This document shows, in pieces, positions 46,607 to 54,602 of a DNA stretch of 64,000 nt. A model generated the notes under the pieces. It was not told the origin of the DNA. It saw nothing but the letters and a program-made list of their open reading frames with translations, and did not search any database. Numbering within the stretch: the first letter of the stretch is position 1; the number at the start of each line of letters is the position of its first letter. The position numbers and the translations under genes were made by a program. The stretch covers positions 1 through 64,000 of the forward strand of contig JAVBOW010000026.1 of the NCBI GenBank assembly GCA_031550125.1. Direction: 5' to 3'. Origin of the DNA: JAVBOW01 sp031550125. GTDB lineage: Bacteria; Bacteroidota; Bacteroidia; Bacteroidales; Rikenellaceae.

Positions 46607-47995
46607 TTATCCTTTGCTCTCGTTTTGGGCTTTGGCCGCAGGACGTTCCTTGTCGGCCGCCGCTCCGGGATCTTTCTGCTCGGCCATCCATCCTTTCAGT
46701 GCCGAGAGAAGCTCCGCTTTCTTGGCCGCCAGGGAGGCTTCGCCTGCGAGGTTGTTCATTTCATACGGATCTTTCGATATGTCGTACAGCTCGAATTCGG
46801 GACGGTGGTACCAGCGCTCCACCATCTTTTTTGCGTGTTCGTCCGACGACTCTTTCCATGATATGAACCATGCGTTTTTCTCCACGTGTTTCTCCACATA
46901 TTGCTTTTCTGGCGTCAGGTTCCATATGAGGCGGTAGCGTCCGTCGCTTACCGCGCGAATGGGGTAGGGAGGGCCTTCGGGTACGTTTGTGTGGGAGTGG
47001 AAGGCGTATTTTCGGTGGGTTTTGGCTTTGCCCGTAAGCACCGGCGTTATGTCGCGGCCGTCCATGTCTACTGGTTCGCCTCCCGCCAGCGTGACTATCG
47101 TGGGCAGTATGTCCTCATATTGCACTATGGCGTCGGTGCGCGAGCCTTTTTTTATCTTGCCCGGCCATGTGGCTATCATCGCCGCGTGTACCCCCGCGTT
47201 CCAGTTAGTCCATTTGGCTCCGCACGGCTGGCCTCCCTGCTCGGAAACGAAGATCACCAGCGTGTTCTCCCACAGGCCGTTCTTTTTGAGTATCTCTACC
47301 GCTTCGCCCACCTCCTGGTCGAGCAGGGTCACCTCGGCCATGTAGTTAGCGTATTGTTTGCGCATCTCTTCGGTGTCGCCCCAGTTGGGGGGCAGGACGA
47401 GCTTTGCGGGGTCGTAAACCGAAGGGTCGCCGCCAGTCCAGGGCGCGTGGGGATTGACCGAGGCCAGCACCATGCAGAAAGGCTGGCTGCTGTCGCGCAG
47501 GATGAATTCGCGCACTCCGGCAATGTCGTGCGAGGGGTCGAGCGTGGTGCAGTTGTCGGTAAATCCGGGTATTTTTTCGAAAGAGAATATCTTTTCGGGC
47601 TGTACATGCCATTTGCCCGCCAGGCCGGCGCGGTAGCCCGCTTCGGTCATGTATACGGGCATGGTTTTGATATCGGGCCTCACGCGGCTGTGGTTGGCGT
47701 GGCCGCCGTTATGCATCGGATACATGCCTGTGTAGAGGCAGTGGCGCGTGGGGGTACTCATCGACACCGAGTTGTAGGCTTGCGTGAACAGCATCCCCTC
47801 CCCGGCCAGCGCGTCTATGTTCGGGGTTTTGTTGTTTACGGCCCCGTAGCAACCTATGTTGTAATAGTTGAGGTCGTCGGCGATTATTATCAGTACGTTG
47901 GGCTTTGCCTGCTGCGGTTTTGCCGCCGCCGCGCCGCCTGCCGCCGGCATTGCCGCCAGGCTTCCTGCTAAGACTATGAAATTCCGGTTGTTCAT
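46607..47995 (-). CDS. Secreted sulfatase, Ser type (first of tandem pair)
   Basis: 462 aa, very similar to the next gene along its length, including RWYHRPEFELYDI and the charged tail after a GWMAEQKDPGA motif. The active-site motif is S-T-P-T-R with HCLYTG behind it, again a Ser-type site. The signal peptide ends about residue 24. The 33-nt gap to the second copy suggests one transcript, starting near a TATTTTTG box on the minus strand (48031-48038). The pair most likely arose by tandem duplication; differing residues around the active site may reflect distinct sulfate positions. Confidence 0.93.
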   Translation of the reverse strand: MNNRNFIVLAGSLAAMPAAGGAAAAKPQQAKPNVLIIIADDLNYYNIGCYGAVNNKTPNIDALAGEGMLFTQAYNSVSMSTPTRHCLYTGMYPMHNGGHANHSRVRPDIKTMPVYMTEAGYRAGLAGKWHVQPEKIFSFEKIPGFTDNCTTLDPSHDIAGVREFILRDSSQPFCMVLASVNPHAPWTGGDPSVYDPAKLVLPPNWGDTEEMRKQYANYMAEVTLLDQEVGEAVEILKKNGLWENTLVIFVSEQGGQPCGAKWTNWNAGVHAAMIATWPGKIKKGSRTDAIVQYEDILPTIVTLAGGEPVDMDGRDITPVLTGKAKTHRKYAFHSHTNVPEGPPYPIRAVSDGRYRLIWNLTPEKQYVEKHVEKNAWFISWKESSDEHAKKMVERWYHRPEFELYDISKDPYEMNNLAGEASLAAKKAELLSALKGWMAEQKDPGAAADKERPAAKAQNESKG

Positions 47996-48078
47996 TTGTT
48001 CGTTTGGTTTAATTATTGCAATGTACTATACAAAAATAGAAATAAATATCGTAACTTTATAATTTAATCGCAAACCCA

Positions 48079-49236
48079 ATGAAAGCAAAATTCACAGCCA
48101 TAGCCGCGGCGCTCCTATGTACATATGCCGCGCAGGCCCAGACAGACTTCAAGCCCCTCTTCGACGACAATCTCGAAACTGCGTTTACCGGAACGTCGGG
48201 AGTAAACAATATTCCGCTGACGCCGCCCGCCCCTGGCGCGCCCCTGCAGAGTTACAGGATATTTTCCGGCGGCGGCGATCCTTCGTCCGATCCGGTCAAA
48301 TGGACGCTCAAAGGTTCGCGCAACGAAAAACACTGGAAAGAGATAGACTCGCGCGAGAATCAGAAGTTCCCGTCGCGCTACCAGGAGATACTCTGCGTCG
48401 TACCCGACCCGGAAGATTATGAATACTACATGCTTGAGATAGAGGCCGCCGACGGCAAACAGCTGTCCGTGTCCGAGATAAAGACGTCACAGTACAATCT
48501 GTGGGCCGGCTGGGAGGATTTCTTCTACCCCGAGGTTAACTTCGTGTCGGCCAATCCCGAGACCAAAGGGGCGCAGATATACGCCACTCTGGTGCAGGAT
48601 CCGGCGGATTATATCAAATACCACTGCCAGCAGGTCTGCTCCATACTTTATAACAACGAATCCGATCCCATGCCCCGCGTGGAGAAGATCAACTACACGC
48701 TCAAGGAATTCGACGGCATATCGTCCAAAAGCGGCCAGCCACCCGTGGTGTCGGTCGTTTATTCCACCGTATGGGTGGAGCGGTCGGCGGCCAAATCGCT
48801 CTATGAACTCGACCGCGAAACCCGCGGAGTCCTTTACCACGAACTCACGCACGCCTACCAGCACCAGCCCCAGGGGATAGGCAACTACAACACCAATAAG
48901 GAGTTCAGGGCATGTGTAGAGGGCATAGCCGACGCAGTTAGGGCGCAGGCCGGCCTGTTCGATATGTCTACCCGCAAACCCGGCGGCAACTGGCTGGACG
49001 GCTACCGCACCACGGGCTTCTTCATCCAGTGGCTCACCACCAAAGATCCGGACGCCATACGCAACTTCCACCAGACGGTCTACGACTTGGGCATATGGAG
49101 TTTTGACAAGGCCATAAAGAGCATGTTCGGCTGGGAGGCCAGCATAGACGACATGTGGAACGAATACCAAACCTACCTTAAAGCCCAGGCTCCCGCCTCC
49201 AAGCCGGCCCTGAAGCCGGTTCCGGCAAACAGATAA
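48079..49236 (+). CDS. Basic secretory protein family metallopeptidase
   Basis: 385 aa. Signal peptide (about 1-21, AAQAQ), a beta-rich discoidin-like N-terminal region (about 25-140), then a basic-secretory-protein domain (PF04450 type; about 150-370) with the zinc motif HELTH (254-258) in LYHELTHAYQH and a downstream Glu/Asp in EFRACVEGIADAVRAQAG. It should be a secreted or periplasmic zinc peptidase. Divergent from the sulfatase pair across 83 nt, and possibly part of the same surface-glycan or mucin programme. Confidence 0.85.
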   Translation: MKAKFTAIAAALLCTYAAQAQTDFKPLFDDNLETAFTGTSGVNNIPLTPPAPGAPLQSYRIFSGGGDPSSDPVKWTLKGSRNEKHWKEIDSRENQKFPSRYQEILCVVPDPEDYEYYMLEIEAADGKQLSVSEIKTSQYNLWAGWEDFFYPEVNFVSANPETKGAQIYATLVQDPADYIKYHCQQVCSILYNNESDPMPRVEKINYTLKEFDGISSKSGQPPVVSVVYSTVWVERSAAKSLYELDRETRGVLYHELTHAYQHQPQGIGNYNTNKEFRACVEGIADAVRAQAGLFDMSTRKPGGNWLDGYRTTGFFIQWLTTKDPDAIRNFHQTVYDLGIWSFDKAIKSMFGWEASIDDMWNEYQTYLKAQAPASKPALKPVPANR

Positions 49237-49250
49237 CCTGCAGCCACACC

Positions 49251-49299
49251 ATATATGCGGCGAAGGCAGTCCTCTCCGGACTGCCTTCGTCGCATATAT
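49251..49299. terminator. Bidirectional terminator hairpin
   Basis: A 22-bp stem with a single G-T pair (49251-49272 with 49278-49299) and a 5-nt loop between convergent genes. Confidence 0.85.
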
Positions 49300-49312
49300 T
49301 GTCTTCACCGCG

Positions 49313-50590
49313 CTACCAGGCGAAAAGCGGGTATTTCGACATTAGCGCATGGGCGTCTTTGGCCACGGCCTCTATCGTCGCCTGGTCGTCGGGGGCGGAG
49401 AGTACGCGGTCTATCAGCTCCACTATCAGCTCCATTTCCGCCTCTTTGAGTCCGCGCGTGGTTATGGCCGGCGTACCCAGGCGTATGCCCGAGGTCTGGA
49501 ACGGCGAGCGGGTGTCGAAAGGCACCATGTTTTTGTTGGCCGTTATTTCGGCTGCCACCAGCACCTGCTCCGCTTTTTTGCCTGTCAGTTCCGGGAATTT
49601 GGTGCGCAGGTCGACGAGCATAAGGTGGTTGTCCGTGCCGCCCGATATGATCTTGTAGCCGCGTTTGACCAGCGCTGCGGCCATCGCCGCGGCGTTTTTC
49701 TGCACCTGCTTCTGGTAGTCTTTGTAGGCCGGGGCGAGTGCCTCGCCGAAAGCCACCGCCTTGGCCGCTATGACATGCTCCAGCGGGCCACCCTGCACGC
49801 CGGGGAAGACGGCCGAGTTGAGCATGGCCGACATCTTCTTTATCTCGCCTTTGGGCGTGGTAACTCCCCAGGGATTGTCGAACTCCTCGCCCATCAGTAT
49901 TATGCCGCCGCGCGGGCCGCGGAGGGTCTTGTGGGTGGTGGACGTCACTATGTGGGCGTATTTGACGGGATTGTCCAGCAGTCCCGCCGCTATCAGTCCG
50001 GCGGTGTGGGCCATGTCTATGAGCAATATGGCTCCCACTTTGTCGGCTATATCCCTCATCCGGCGGTAGTCCCATTCGCGACTGTAGGCCGATGCGCCAC
50101 CTATTATCATTTTGGGCTTATGCTGAAGGGCCAGGGCCTCCATCTGGTCGTAATCCACCAGGCCGGAATCTTCCTTCACTTTGTATCCCACGGCATTGTA
50201 GAGCATGCCCGACATGTTGACGGGCGAGCCGTGGGAAAGGTGTCCGCCGTGAGACAGGTCGAGGCCCAGGAACGTGTCGCCGGGTTTGAGTACGGCCATG
50301 AACACCGCCATATTGGCCTGCGCGCCCGAGTGCGGCTGCACGTTGGCCCATTGCGCCCCATAGAGTTCGCACAGGCGGTCGATGGCCAGCTGCTCCACCT
50401 TGTCCACCACCTGGCAGCCGCCGTAGTAGCGTGCGCCGGGATATCCTTCGGCGTATTTGTTCGTCAGAACCGAACCCATGGCCTGCATGACCTGCTCGCT
50501 GACAAAATTTTCCGAGGCGATAAGCTCTATACCCCCCTCCTGGCGGCGTCTTTCTTCGGCTATCAGGTCGAATATCTTTGTGTCTTTCAT
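49313..50590 (-). CDS. glyA: Serine hydroxymethyltransferase
   Basis: PLP enzyme that interconverts serine and glycine with tetrahydrofolate, the main source of one-carbon units. 425 aa; PLP lysine in TSTTHKTLRGPRGG, and YAEGYPGARYYGGC. The ATG at 50590 opens MKDTKIFDLIAEE; eight extra codons from a TTG at 50614 would overlap the promoter -7 box, so they are excluded. Single gene with its own consensus promoter and terminator. Confidence 0.97.
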   Translation of the reverse strand: MKDTKIFDLIAEERRRQEGGIELIASENFVSEQVMQAMGSVLTNKYAEGYPGARYYGGCQVVDKVEQLAIDRLCELYGAQWANVQPHSGAQANMAVFMAVLKPGDTFLGLDLSHGGHLSHGSPVNMSGMLYNAVGYKVKEDSGLVDYDQMEALALQHKPKMIIGGASAYSREWDYRRMRDIADKVGAILLIDMAHTAGLIAAGLLDNPVKYAHIVTSTTHKTLRGPRGGIILMGEEFDNPWGVTTPKGEIKKMSAMLNSAVFPGVQGGPLEHVIAAKAVAFGEALAPAYKDYQKQVQKNAAAMAAALVKRGYKIISGGTDNHLMLVDLRTKFPELTGKKAEQVLVAAEITANKNMVPFDTRSPFQTSGIRLGTPAITTRGLKEAEMELIVELIDRVLSAPDDQATIEAVAKDAHALMSKYPLFAW

Positions 50591-50611
50591 CGTTGAAATG
50601 TTTTGGTGCGG

Positions 50612-50642
50612 CAAAGTTACTCAATCCGGATGTTTTTGCAAA
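50612..50642 (-). promoter_or_regulatory. glyA promoter, consensus Bacteroidetes type
   Basis: On the minus strand TTTG (50639-50642), exactly 19 nt, TAACTTTG (50612-50619), with the ATG 21 nt after the box. Confidence 0.8.
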
Positions 50643-50673
50643 AGCGGCTGCTGCGCGGTTGCTATTTTTTTTC

Positions 50674-50681
50674 TACATTTG
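50674..50681 (+). promoter_or_regulatory. -7 box TACATTTG for the 50702 gene
   Basis: TACATTTG lies 20 nt before the ATG; it is divergent from the glyA promoter. Confidence 0.45.
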
Positions 50682-50701
50682 TCTAAACTTTTCCCATCGC
50701 C

Positions 50702-51898
50702 ATGAAACGGACCGCGCTGCTAATCCTGCTCGTCTCATTTTTTATAGCCGTTCCCGCCGCTCTGTGCGCCGGCCCTGCCGGCGACCGTATCTCTTCCGAT
50801 TCGCTGCGCAAGGCGGACAAACGCGCCGAAAAGAGCGTGGCCGGATTGAGGGATCGCCTGATAAGGCTGATCAACGAAGACCGGCCTGAAGACGCAGGCA
50901 GGATATGCGCCGAAACGATGCTGATGGCGCGTGAAGGCGAAACGCTGCCCTTCACGCGCACCGAGTTCATCTCTCTGATGATGTGGTCGCACTTCTACGA
51001 TGTGGTCCTCGATTATGCGTCCGGTTACCGCGAGCCGCGTTGGCAGCGCGTCAGGTTTATGGAGTCGCGTTCCACCGGTCTGCTGAACGCCATAGGCAAT
51101 ATGGCCGAATATAAGGACAACCGTGCGAAACTCCTGCGCGACCTGGCGCTGAAGACCGACTCCGTGCAGTCGCAGTTCCTCGACATATTGACACAGTGGA
51201 CGATAAACGGACGCAGCGGCTTCGATCTCTCGTACCAGATGAAACGTATAGACGACTTCCGCGCGCGATATCCGGACTCGTCCTACGGCGAATTCCTCTC
51301 CTTCTATGCGTCCAACACCACCCGCGTGGCCCGCGACTGGTCGTCGGGCATCTCGGCGGGGCCTGGAGCGCTGGCGGTGTCGGGCAAGTTCGCCAACCAC
51401 TGGCGTCTGGGCGGCGGAGCTAACCTGACTTTCGACTTTTTCCACCGCAACCTGTATATCGGTCCCGGGATACGGACCTTTTTCGCCAAAATAGATAATC
51501 CGGCCGGGATTTTCGATTTGGGCGACGATGCCGACGGCACATGGGTGAAGTCGATGGAATATTCTTTTTTCCTGTCGGGCGGCTACCGCATGCTCAACAC
51601 GGGACGCCTGGCCGTTACGCCCTATGTGTGCGGCGGGAGCGAGACGTTTTCATATGTGAATAAAGGCGGATACGGGAAATATGCCGGTTTCTCATCCTGG
51701 ACCTACGGCGGCGGCGTGCTGGTCGATTTTAATTTCGACCGGTCTGCGTCGTGGTACTCCTCCAAATACGGACTCAGGCTACGCTACTGCATAACCGGCG
51801 GCGGCGAATATCTTCCCGGCCTCTCTACCGTGACGCAATGCGCGTCGATAGAGTTCTTTATCCTCTCGCCCGTGTTTTTCCGCCCCGAGAACTGGTAG
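50702..51898 (+). CDS. Secreted protein of unknown function
   Basis: 398 aa that I do not recognise. A signal peptide (about 1-23, ending AALCAG) is followed by a charged helical region (about 28-200), then a C-terminal part (about 210-398) rich in Gly and aromatic residues in alternating strands (GGGANLTFDFFHRNLYIGPG, SYVNKGGYGKYAG). The second half looks like a small outer membrane barrel, and the helical half may be periplasmic. It sits alone between glyA and fabG with its own -7 box. No function is proposed. Confidence 0.75.
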   Translation: MKRTALLILLVSFFIAVPAALCAGPAGDRISSDSLRKADKRAEKSVAGLRDRLIRLINEDRPEDAGRICAETMLMAREGETLPFTRTEFISLMMWSHFYDVVLDYASGYREPRWQRVRFMESRSTGLLNAIGNMAEYKDNRAKLLRDLALKTDSVQSQFLDILTQWTINGRSGFDLSYQMKRIDDFRARYPDSSYGEFLSFYASNTTRVARDWSSGISAGPGALAVSGKFANHWRLGGGANLTFDFFHRNLYIGPGIRTFFAKIDNPAGIFDLGDDADGTWVKSMEYSFFLSGGYRMLNTGRLAVTPYVCGGSETFSYVNKGGYGKYAGFSSWTYGGGVLVDFNFDRSASWYSSKYGLRLRYCITGGGEYLPGLSTVTQCASIEFFILSPVFFRPENW

Positions 51899-51934
51899 TT
51901 TCCGCCGCGTTGTCGCAACTTCTGCTTTTTGTAT

Positions 51935-51942
51935 TATCTTTG
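51935..51942 (+). promoter_or_regulatory. -7 box TATCTTTG for fabG
   Basis: TATCTTTG ends 30 nt before the fabG ATG at 51973. Confidence 0.5.
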
Positions 51943-51972
51943 CAGGCAAAACAAACACAAAATAGAATCCAA

Positions 51973-52719
51973 ATGAAACTTCTCGAAGGAAAAGTGGCCG
52001 TAATAACCGGCGCCGCCCGCGGCATCGGCAAGGCCATAGCCATGAAATTCGCCGAGCAGGGAGCCGCCGTGGCTTTCACCGACATCGCCGCCGACGAAAA
52101 TTTCCTTAACACCGAAAAGGAACTCAACGCCCTGGGAGTGAAGGCCAAAGGCTACGCCTCGAACGCCGCCATATACGACGACGTTATGACGACGGTGGAT
52201 AAGATAATAGCCGATTTCGGCCGCATAGACGTGCTGGTGAACAACGCCGGCATAACCCGCGACAGCCTGCTCATGCGCATGACCGAGGCCCAGTGGGATC
52301 TGGTGATCAACATCAACCTCAAGAGCGCCTTCAACCTCACCAAGGCCGTACAGCCCCAGATGCTCAAGCAAAAAAGCGGTTCGATAATCAACATGTCGAG
52401 CGTGGTTGGCGTGTCGGGCAACGCCGGACAGAGCAACTATTCCGCTTCGAAAGCTGGCATGATAGGCTTCACCAAGTCGATAGCCCAGGAACTGGGATCG
52501 CGCAATATACGCTGTAACGCCATCGCTCCCGGCTTCATAGTTACCGAGATGACCGCCCAGCTTCCCCAGGAAGTCCGCGACGAGTGGGCTAAAAAAATAC
52601 CCCTGCGCCGCGGAGGAACACCCGAGGACGTTGCCAATACGGCCCTCTTCCTTGCCAGCGAACTTTCGTCGTACGTCAGCGGACAGGTCATCAACGTCTG
52701 CGGCGCAATGAATACCTGA
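51973..52719 (+). CDS. fabG: 3-oxoacyl-ACP reductase
   Basis: NADPH-dependent reductase of fatty acid synthesis. 248 aa, normal length: GAARGIGKAIA, NNAGITRDSL, catalytic Ser in IINMSSVVG, and YSASKAG (Tyr/Lys). The start at 51973 lies after the -7 box; the longer frame upstream is in the tail of the preceding gene. It is not beside other fab genes. A strong terminator follows. Confidence 0.93.
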   Translation: MKLLEGKVAVITGAARGIGKAIAMKFAEQGAAVAFTDIAADENFLNTEKELNALGVKAKGYASNAAIYDDVMTTVDKIIADFGRIDVLVNNAGITRDSLLMRMTEAQWDLVININLKSAFNLTKAVQPQMLKQKSGSIINMSSVVGVSGNAGQSNYSASKAGMIGFTKSIAQELGSRNIRCNAIAPGFIVTEMTAQLPQEVRDEWAKKIPLRRGGTPEDVANTALFLASELSSYVSGQVINVCGAMNT

Positions 52720-52736
52720 TAAGGATTGCCGATCAC

Positions 52737-52780
52737 AAAAAACTGCCGGTCCCGAAATTTTTCGGGACCGGCAGTTTTTT
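52737..52780 (+). terminator. Rho-independent terminator after fabG
   Basis: A 20-bp perfect stem (52737-52756 with 52761-52780) with an ATTT loop and a six-T end; the A-run on the other side makes it work in both directions. Confidence 0.9.
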
Positions 52781-52885
52781 ACCGACGCCCTTAGGCATAC
52801 GGTCTTTTTCGCAGGTTGAAATGACCCGGCGCGGCAAAAATAACCGCTTTGGCGACGGAATGCTGTGTTTTCCGGGAAAAAACGT

Positions 52886-52893
52886 TATTTTTG
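52886..52893 (+). promoter_or_regulatory. -7 box TATTTTTG for tnaA
   Basis: TATTTTTG lies 200 nt before the tnaA ATG. With transcription starting near 52900, the whole inverted repeat at 52908-53064 would be in the 5' leader. Nothing else is recognised in 52781-52885. Confidence 0.45.
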
Positions 52894-52907
52894 TAACCCG
52901 GAATAAG

Positions 52908-53064
52908 AAACCGTTTAAAATTTCTCATTCTTGTTTTTTGAGGCTCATTTCGCCCCTGTTTACCCTGCCTTATCGTTAAACGGGATTTACTATTCGCTTC
53001 AAGGCGGGTTAAACAGGAGTGAAAATAGCCTCAAAATAACTCCGATAAGATACTTAAACGGTTT
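52908..53064 (+). repeat. Interrupted inverted repeat in the tnaA leader
   Basis: Outer arms AAACCGTTTAA (52908-52918) and TTAAACGGTTT (53054-53064) are perfect. Inner arms 52934-52971 and 53001-53038 pair at about 33 of 38 positions counting G-U, around a 29-nt loop. No ATG lies in it, so no TnaC-like leader peptide with an ATG start is present. It could be an RNA switch, an attenuator or a small non-autonomous element. Confidence 0.75.
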
Positions 53065-53093
53065 TGAAGATAATAACATTAAAAATAAACGTC

Positions 53094-54473
53094 ATGGAAC
53101 TCCCATTCGCAGAGTCGTACAAGATCAAGATGGTCGAGACCATCCGCCGCAGCACCCGCGCCGAGCGCGAACAATGGATCAAAGAGGCCGGTTACAACTT
53201 GTTCAACCTCAAGAGCGATCACGTTTTCATAGACCTGCTTACCGACAGCGGTACGGGGGCCATGAGCGACAAGCAGTGGGCCGCCATGATGGAGGGCGAC
53301 GAGAGCTACGCCGGGGCGCGTTCGTACTACCGTCTCGCGGACACTGTCGGGGAGATCACCGGGTTTCAATATATGCTTCCCACCCACCAGGGCCGCGCCG
53401 CCGAGAACGTGCTGTTCTCTGCCATAATCAAAGAGGGCGACGTCCTGCCTGGAAACTCCCATTTCGACACCACCAAAGGCCACATAGAGTATCGTCGCGC
53501 CCACGCGATAGACTGCACCGTGGCCGAAGCCGCCGACACGACGAAAGAGCTGCCTTTCAAAGGTAATTTCGATCTCGGCCGCCTCGAAGATGTGCTGAAG
53601 AGCCACCCGAAAGAGAAGATACCGTGCATCGTACTGACAGTCACCAATAACACCGCCGGCGGACAGCCCGTGTCCATGGAGAATATCAGGGGCGTGTCGG
53701 CGCTTGCAAAAAAATATGGCGTCAAGGTGCTGGTCGATTCGGCCCGCTTCGCCGAAAACGCCTATTTCATCAAGACCCGCGAGGCCGGCTACGCAGACAA
53801 AAGTATCCGCGAGATAGTCCGCGAGATGTTCAGCTACGGCGATTTCATGACCATGTCCTCCAAGAAGGACGCCATAGTCAACATGGGAGGTTTCGTCGCT
53901 TTCCGCCATAAGGAGGATTGGGAGGCGTGCCAGATGTACAACATAATGTACGAGGGCTTCCTCACTTACGGAGGCATGTCGGGCCGCGACATGAGCGCCC
54001 TGGCCCAGGGACTGATGGAGGGTACCGAATTCGAATACCTCGAGACCCGCATCCGCCAGGTTGCCTACCTGGGCGAAAAACTCGACGGTTACGGCATTCC
54101 CTACCAGCGTCCAGCCGGGGGCCACGCCATTTTCGTCGACGCCAAAAAGGTGCTGACCAACGTCCCCAAGGAGGAATTCATAGCCCAGACGCTCGGCATA
54201 GAACTCTACCTGGAGGCGGGCATAAGGGCGGTGGAGATAGGCGCCCTGCTGGCCGACCGCGATCCGCAGACGCGCCAGAACCGATACCCGGCCCTCGAAC
54301 TGCTGCGATTGACCATCCCACGCCGCGTCTACACCAACAACCATATGGACTATATAGCCGCCGCCCTGAAGAACGTCTTCGACCGCCGCGGAGAGATAAC
54401 CCGTGGTTACGTCATAACCCGCGAAAAACCCATCATGCGCCACTTCACCGTGGAACTCGCCCCGGCGAAGTGA
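53094..54473 (+). CDS. tnaA: Tryptophanase
   Basis: PLP lyase that splits tryptophan to indole, pyruvate and ammonia. 459 aa with the PLP lysine in MSSKKDAIVNMGG. Three positions separate it from the related tyrosine phenol-lyase: Asp in HFDTTKGH (Thr in the lyase), IRAVEIG (Arg-containing RSMERG in the lyase), and His in MRHFTVEL (Phe in the lyase); all three are of the tryptophanase type. An indole-producing organism is therefore expected. The start at 53094 is the only ATG; an in-frame TTG at 53064 lies in the leader repeat. No tryptophan permease gene is adjacent. Confidence 0.94.
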   Translation: MELPFAESYKIKMVETIRRSTRAEREQWIKEAGYNLFNLKSDHVFIDLLTDSGTGAMSDKQWAAMMEGDESYAGARSYYRLADTVGEITGFQYMLPTHQGRAAENVLFSAIIKEGDVLPGNSHFDTTKGHIEYRRAHAIDCTVAEAADTTKELPFKGNFDLGRLEDVLKSHPKEKIPCIVLTVTNNTAGGQPVSMENIRGVSALAKKYGVKVLVDSARFAENAYFIKTREAGYADKSIREIVREMFSYGDFMTMSSKKDAIVNMGGFVAFRHKEDWEACQMYNIMYEGFLTYGGMSGRDMSALAQGLMEGTEFEYLETRIRQVAYLGEKLDGYGIPYQRPAGGHAIFVDAKKVLTNVPKEEFIAQTLGIELYLEAGIRAVEIGALLADRDPQTRQNRYPALELLRLTIPRRVYTNNHMDYIAAALKNVFDRRGEITRGYVITREKPIMRHFTVELAPAK

Positions 54474-54514
54474 TACGGACGGAAATAACGTATCGACGAA
54501 CCAGCCGAAAATGG

Positions 54515-54570
54515 CGTAAACAGAAAGCCCCGAAAGCCGCATGTCAGGCTTTCGGGGCAGTCTGTTTACG
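54515..54570. terminator. Bidirectional terminator after tnaA
   Basis: A two-part stem: 54527-54538 with 54547-54558 (12 bp, 8-nt loop), extended by 54515-54524 with 54561-54570 (10 bp). Confidence 0.8.
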
Positions 54571-54602
54571 GTGACCGACCGGATCGTTGCGCCGCTCCCG
54601 GC

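Noticed and set aside
52931..53566. Open frame from TTG through the tnaA leader into the tnaA gene
   Set aside because: Its first third is the inverted repeat and the rest is tnaA read in another frame; there is no ATG and no family similarity.
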